From Desulfovibrio sp. (lineage in GTDB: Bacteria > Desulfobacterota > Desulfovibrionia > Desulfovibrionales > Desulfovibrionaceae), in the NCBI RefSeq assembly GCF_019422935.1, contig NZ_JAHZCJ010000014.1, forward strand, positions 1-19,383: 19,383 nt of DNA, read 5' to 3'. The translations under genes and the position numbers were made by a program. Under the pieces are notes generated by a model. It ran no database searches and was not told the origin of the DNA. It saw only the letters and a program-made list of their open reading frames with translations. This document shows positions 16,674 through 19,383 of this stretch, in pieces. How positions within the stretch are numbered: position 1 is the stretch's first letter; each line of letters opens with the position of its first letter.

Positions 16674-16883
16674 TTATTTCTCTGTGGGCGGCGGCGGAAC
16701 GGGCAGCCCCTTGAAGATGAGCCGTGTGGCGGCGGCGTCTGCCAGTTCGGAGACGTCCATGAGCTTTTCCAGCAGTTCAAGCAGGTAGAAGCGGTCGTTT
16801 TCGCAGCCATCTTTGAAATCGGCTTCAAGCTCGCCGCTGCGGATGTAGTTTTCCAGTTCCGTAAGATCGTTTACCGTGAGCAT
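16674..16883 (-). CDS. Small acidic hypothetical protein coupled to the LpdD-like gene
   Basis: A 69-residue protein, helical and acidic (LTELENYIRSGELEADFKDG, YLLELLEKLMDVSELADAAATRL), ending in a Pro-rich tail (GLPVPPPPTEK). I do not recognise a family. The ATG at 16883 has AAGGA 6 nt upstream on the minus strand and overlaps the stop of the LpdD-like gene by 13 nt, so the two are almost certainly co-translated. It may be a partner or subunit of that protein. It is convergent with bioDA, 49 nt away; no clear terminator is seen between them. Confidence 0.75.
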   Translation of the reverse strand: MLTVNDLTELENYIRSGELEADFKDGCENDRFYLLELLEKLMDVSELADAAATRLIFKGLPVPPPPTEK

Positions 16884-17239
16884 GGAGAATCCTTTTGCAG
16901 CGCGGAGATGCAACGCTCCGTCAGGTCGTGAACCATCTGCTCGACCTGGCGGATTTCTTCGCGGGTGATGTTGTCGTAGTGGATGCCCGCGCTGACGCAC
17001 ACGGCGCAGTTCAGGGCATGGGCCATGCGCTCCGCCATGTGCAGGGCGAGGGCGTCTTCCTTGTGGCCGGGCAGGCCCGCCAGATGGCTTTGGGCCTCTA
17101 CCTGACCATGCGCGGGCGCGGCCAAAGCCACAGCGCCGATATGGGTTGCGCCGCCGCCGCAGAGCACCTGCAGGTCGCGCCCCTGGCGAAAAACGCGCAG
17201 ATGTATGCTCAGGCGGCCCTGCTGGGCGGTGAATCGCAT
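16871..17239 (-). CDS. LpdD-like domain protein (putative prenylated-FMN chaperone)
   Basis: A 122-residue single-domain protein. Three blocks match my memory of the LpdD-like family: GGGATHIGAVALA (28-40), GLPGHKEDALA (55-65) and AGIHYDNITREEI (84-96). In lactic acid bacteria LpdD accompanies the gallate decarboxylase LpdC (UbiD-like) and LpdB (UbiX-like), and the family has been linked to handling the prenylated-flavin cofactor. No UbiD or UbiX gene is present in this window, so it is an orphan here. The ATG at 17239 has AGGAG 5 nt upstream. It is divergent from fhs and overlaps the small acidic gene downstream. The family assignment comes from recalled motifs; the function is inferred. Confidence 0.8.
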   Translation of the reverse strand: MRFTAQQGRLSIHLRVFRQGRDLQVLCGGGATHIGAVALAAPAHGQVEAQSHLAGLPGHKEDALALHMAERMAHALNCAVCVSAGIHYDNITREEIRQVEQMVHDLTERCISALQKDSPCSR

Positions 17240-17347
17240 GGCTGCTCCTGTGCTTTGGCGGGGCGGGGTGCCGCGCTGCTGCGGGCTTTATGGCTGTTTG
17301 CCATGTGCCCGGTGAAATTTCCAGCCTGCCAGTTACGGTGGGCAAAC

Positions 17348-17366
17348 CCGCCCATGAACATGGCGG
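17348..17366. promoter_or_regulatory. Near-perfect palindrome in the lpdD-fhs divergent region
   Basis: CCGCC, one extra C, ATG, AA, then CATGGCGG form two 8-nt half-sites with a single-base bulge. It would fall in the leader of the LpdD-like transcript or act as a DNA operator. No regulator can be assigned. Confidence 0.35.
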
Positions 17367-17377
17367 AATTGTTGTGG

Positions 17378-17406
17378 TATATATATGATGCGGTCTACAG
17401 CCGCAA
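17378..17406 (-). promoter_or_regulatory. Candidate promoter of the LpdD-like operon
   Basis: On the minus strand TTGCGG (17406-17401) is followed after 17 nt by TATATA (17383-17378). The alternating TA run stands out in an otherwise GC-rich stretch. The predicted leader is about 130 nt. Confidence 0.38.
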
Positions 17407-17434
17407 GGCCGACACGATGCCTGTTGCCTCGGGC

Positions 17435-17463
17435 TTGACGCCCCAGCGGGCGGCCCGTACCAT
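17435..17463 (+). promoter_or_regulatory. Candidate fhs promoter
   Basis: TTGACG (17435-17440), a 17-nt GC-rich spacer and TACCAT (17458-17463) are placed so that transcription would start near 17470, about 24 nt before the fhs ATG. Five of six and four of six positions match consensus. Confidence 0.5.
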
Positions 17464-17493
17464 TTTGCCAATTCTTTGTTGTATGGAGACAGC

Positions 17494-19272
17494 ATGACTC
17501 TTGATCCCACCAAGCACCCGGACTGGCAGATAGCCCTGGATGCCGAACAGAATATGAAAACTTTTGAAGCCCTGACCGCCGAGATGGGGCTGAAACCTTC
17601 AGAAGTGCTGCCCTACGGACGATACATGGGCAAGATTGAGCAGCAGGAAGTGCTGCAAAGGCTTGAGAACCGCCCCAACGGCAAATATGTTGACGTTACG
17701 GCCATCACGCCCACGCCCCTTGGCGAAGGCAAGTCCACCACCACCATCGGCCTGGTGCAGGGACTCGCGCGGCGCGGTTTGCGGTCTTCTGCCGCCATCC
17801 GCCAGCCTTCGGGCGGCCCCACCATGGGCATGAAGGGCTCCGCCGCTGGCGGCGGCCTTTCGCAGTGCATCCCGCTCACGCCGTATTCCCTCAACTTTAC
17901 GGGCGATATCCATGCCGTGGGCGCGGCCCACAATCTTGCCATGACGGCCCTCACGTCCCGCATGCAGCATGAGCGCAACTATGACGACGCAACGCTTGAG
18001 CGGCTTTCGGGCATGCGCCGTCTGGATATTGACCCCACGCGCGTCAGCACCGGCTGGGTGATGGATTTTTGCGCCCAGGCCCTGCGCAACGTGATTATCG
18101 GCATGGAAGGCGACGGCAGACGCAACGACGGTTTTATGATGCGCTCGCACTTTGACATCACCGTTGCTTCCGAGGTCATGTCCATTCTTTCTGTGGCGCG
18201 TGATCTGGCCGATCTGCGGCAGCGCATGGGCCGCATGGTGCTTGCCCTTGACCGCAACGGCAGGCCTGTGACCACCGCCGACCTTGAAGTGGACGGCGCC
18301 ATGACCGCCTGGCTGGTGGAAGCCATCAAGCCCAACCTTATCCAGACCATCGAGGGCCAGCCCGTGCTGGTGCACACTGGCCCCTTCGGCAACATCGCTC
18401 TGGGACAGAGTTCGGTTATTGCCGACAGGGTGGGGCTGAAGCTTGGCGACATCCACGTGACAGAATCCGGCTTTGCCGCAGAAATGGGCTATGAAAAATT
18501 CTGGAACCTCAAGTGCCGTTACAGCGGTCTTGCCCCTGACGCGGCGGTGATTGTGGCCACAGTGCGGGCGCTCAAGCACCACGGCGGCGCGCCGCAGCCC
18601 CGCCCCGGCCAACCCCTGCCCGAAGAATACCTGAGGGAAGATGTGGGCCTGGTGGAAGCCGGTTGCGTCAACCTGCTGCACCACATTGGCATTGTGCGCC
18701 GTTCCGGCGTGCCTTCTGTGGTGTGCATCAACAAGTTTTATACCGACAAGCCCGCTGAAATTGCCGCTATTCGCCGTATCTGCGAAAAGGCGGGGGCAAG
18801 CGTGGCTGTTTCTGAACATTGGGAAAAAGGCGGCGCAGGCGCGCTTGAACTGGCAGATGCCGTTATGGACGCCTGCAATTCGCCCAAGCGGAACTTCCGT
18901 CCGCTCTACGACTGGAAGCTGCCCATCGCCGAACGCATTGTCTGCATCGCCCGGGAAGTGTACGGCGCCGATGGTGTGGATTTTGAACCCATGGCCGCCC
19001 AACGGCTCAAGGCACTTCAGGAACGCCCCGATGCGGACGAGCTTGGCGTGTGCATGGTCAAAACACAGTATTCGCTTTCGGACGACGCCAAACGCAAGGG
19101 CGTGCCTTCATCCTGGCGGCTGCATGTGCGCGATGTACTGCTTTTTGGCGGCGCTGGCCTTGTGGCCCCGGTGGCGGGCGACATCAGCCTTATGCCCGGT
19201 ACTGGCTCCAGGCCTTCCTTCCGCAACATAGATGTGGATGTGGCAACCGGGCGTGTAACCGGCGTGTTCTAG
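17494..19272 (+). CDS. fhs: Formate-tetrahydrofolate ligase
   Basis: A 592-residue formyl-THF synthetase. It makes 10-formyl-THF from formate, THF and ATP, feeding purine and formyl-methionine synthesis and, in anaerobes, the methyl branch of one-carbon metabolism. The ATP loop PTPLGEGKST is at 73-82, FTGDIHAVGAAHNL at 135-148, and LVHTGPFGNIALGQSS lies further on. The motif usually written REPSLGPxFGxKGGAAGGG reads RQPSGGPTMGMKGSAAGGG here (103-121), so it belongs to a divergent subtype, slightly longer than the ~555-residue clostridial enzymes. It is cytoplasmic. The start is ATG 17494, with GGAG 5 nt upstream. It has its own candidate promoter and a very strong terminator, so it is probably monocistronic. 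A long minus-strand open frame inside it is a codon-bias shadow. Confidence 0.96.
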   Translation: MTLDPTKHPDWQIALDAEQNMKTFEALTAEMGLKPSEVLPYGRYMGKIEQQEVLQRLENRPNGKYVDVTAITPTPLGEGKSTTTIGLVQGLARRGLRSSAAIRQPSGGPTMGMKGSAAGGGLSQCIPLTPYSLNFTGDIHAVGAAHNLAMTALTSRMQHERNYDDATLERLSGMRRLDIDPTRVSTGWVMDFCAQALRNVIIGMEGDGRRNDGFMMRSHFDITVASEVMSILSVARDLADLRQRMGRMVLALDRNGRPVTTADLEVDGAMTAWLVEAIKPNLIQTIEGQPVLVHTGPFGNIALGQSSVIADRVGLKLGDIHVTESGFAAEMGYEKFWNLKCRYSGLAPDAAVIVATVRALKHHGGAPQPRPGQPLPEEYLREDVGLVEAGCVNLLHHIGIVRRSGVPSVVCINKFYTDKPAEIAAIRRICEKAGASVAVSEHWEKGGAGALELADAVMDACNSPKRNFRPLYDWKLPIAERIVCIAREVYGADGVDFEPMAAQRLKALQERPDADELGVCMVKTQYSLSDDAKRKGVPSSWRLHVRDVLLFGGAGLVAPVAGDISLMPGTGSRPSFRNIDVDVATGRVTGVF

Positions 19273-19278
19273 CGAGCA

Positions 19279-19334
19279 ATACAATAAAGGCGTTATCCGG
19301 TCAGTTGGTTGGCCGGGTAACGCTTTTATTGTAT
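19279..19334 (+). terminator. Long-stem terminator after fhs
   Basis: Positions 19279-19300 pair with 19313-19334 over 22 bp without a gap, with only two G-U pairs, around a 12-nt loop. The outer part of the stem is A/U-rich and gives a U-run (TTTTATT) on the 3' side. It begins 7 nt after the fhs stop. Its last 6 nt overlap the right terminal repeat. Confidence 0.88.
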
Positions 19335-19379
19335 GTAGAAAACCCCCCGCTAGGCGGGGGGTTCCGTAAAGCTTAAAGC
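19329..19379 (-). repeat. Right copy of 51-bp terminal inverted repeat
   Basis: The exact reverse complement of positions 1-51. The window continues 4 nt beyond it (to 19383). It includes the outer edge of the fhs terminator stem at its inner end. Confidence 0.95.
19339..19363 (-). terminator. Inward-facing intrinsic terminator inside the right repeat
   Basis: The same 10-bp GC stem as at the left end (19341-19350 with 19354-19363). Its T-tract is on the minus strand at 19342-19339, so it would stop minus-strand transcripts entering from the right of the window. Confidence 0.75.
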
Positions 19380-19383
19380 TTTA

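Noticed and set aside
16884..17513. A long minus-strand frame upstream of the 69-residue gene
   Set aside because: It is Pro/Ala/Arg-rich nonsense in another frame of the LpdD-like gene and intergenic DNA; the internal ATG at 16883 has a good SD and a plausible protein.
17599..19002. A 467-residue open frame antisense to fhs
   Set aside because: It is low in recognisable motifs, rich in His/Gly/Ala as expected from the reverse of a GC-biased gene, and fully covered by an unmistakable fhs.

Overview
The window is a GC-rich, densely coded bacterial chromosome segment with the character of an anaerobic, sulfate-reducing Desulfovibrio-type bacterium. This assignment is inference. It rests on a divergent formate-tetrahydrofolate ligase, a Ros/MucR zinc-finger regulator, a bacterial enhancer-binding protein paired with a very large TPR envelope protein, a lipoprotein resembling a family I associate with Desulfovibrio, and a biotin synthase with an unusual cysteine pattern. 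I see no phage, transposase, CRISPR array, rRNA or intact tRNA.

Layout. The left end (1-920) has an inverted-repeat terminator, a small RRM RNA-binding protein on the minus strand with a structured leader and a palindrome over its promoter, and a secreted Lys/Ala-rich mini-protein. Positions 1,090-1,491 hold a cloverleaf-like sequence and a 67-residue zinc-ribbon protein. Positions 1,534-6,951 encode a HI0933/YhiN-type flavoprotein (minus), a YheT-type alpha/beta hydrolase (plus) and the DEAH helicase HrpB (minus). Positions 7,047-11,649 hold a sigma-54-type AAA+ activator without a sensor domain, followed closely by a 1.1-kb-residue exported TPR protein. A lipoprotein (11,933-12,673) and a MucR-like regulator with its own promoter and terminator (12,872-13,479) follow.

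The biotin block (13,594-16,624) is bioB overlapping a single gene that fuses dethiobiotin synthetase (BioD) to DAPA aminotransferase (BioA). Together they cover the last three steps of biotin synthesis, from 7-keto-8-aminopelargonate to biotin. A minus-strand pair follows: an LpdD-like putative prenylated-flavin chaperone and a small acidic partner that overlaps it. They are transcribed divergently from fhs (17,494-19,272), which feeds formate into the folate C1 pool.

The most unusual large-scale feature is a perfect 51-bp inverted repeat at the two extremes of the window (1-51 and 19,329-19,379). Each copy carries a strong GC hairpin whose T-tract faces into the window, and each sits back to back with an outward-facing terminator of the last internal gene. 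The simplest reading is that identical long repeats in opposite orientation, such as rRNA operons or insertion sequences, lie just outside and that the window is bounded by them. A natural invertible segment is the more exciting alternative. No single clearly new multi-gene system is evident. The best leads are the terminal repeats, the BioB cysteine pattern with the BioD-BioA fusion, and the orphan LpdD-like pair.
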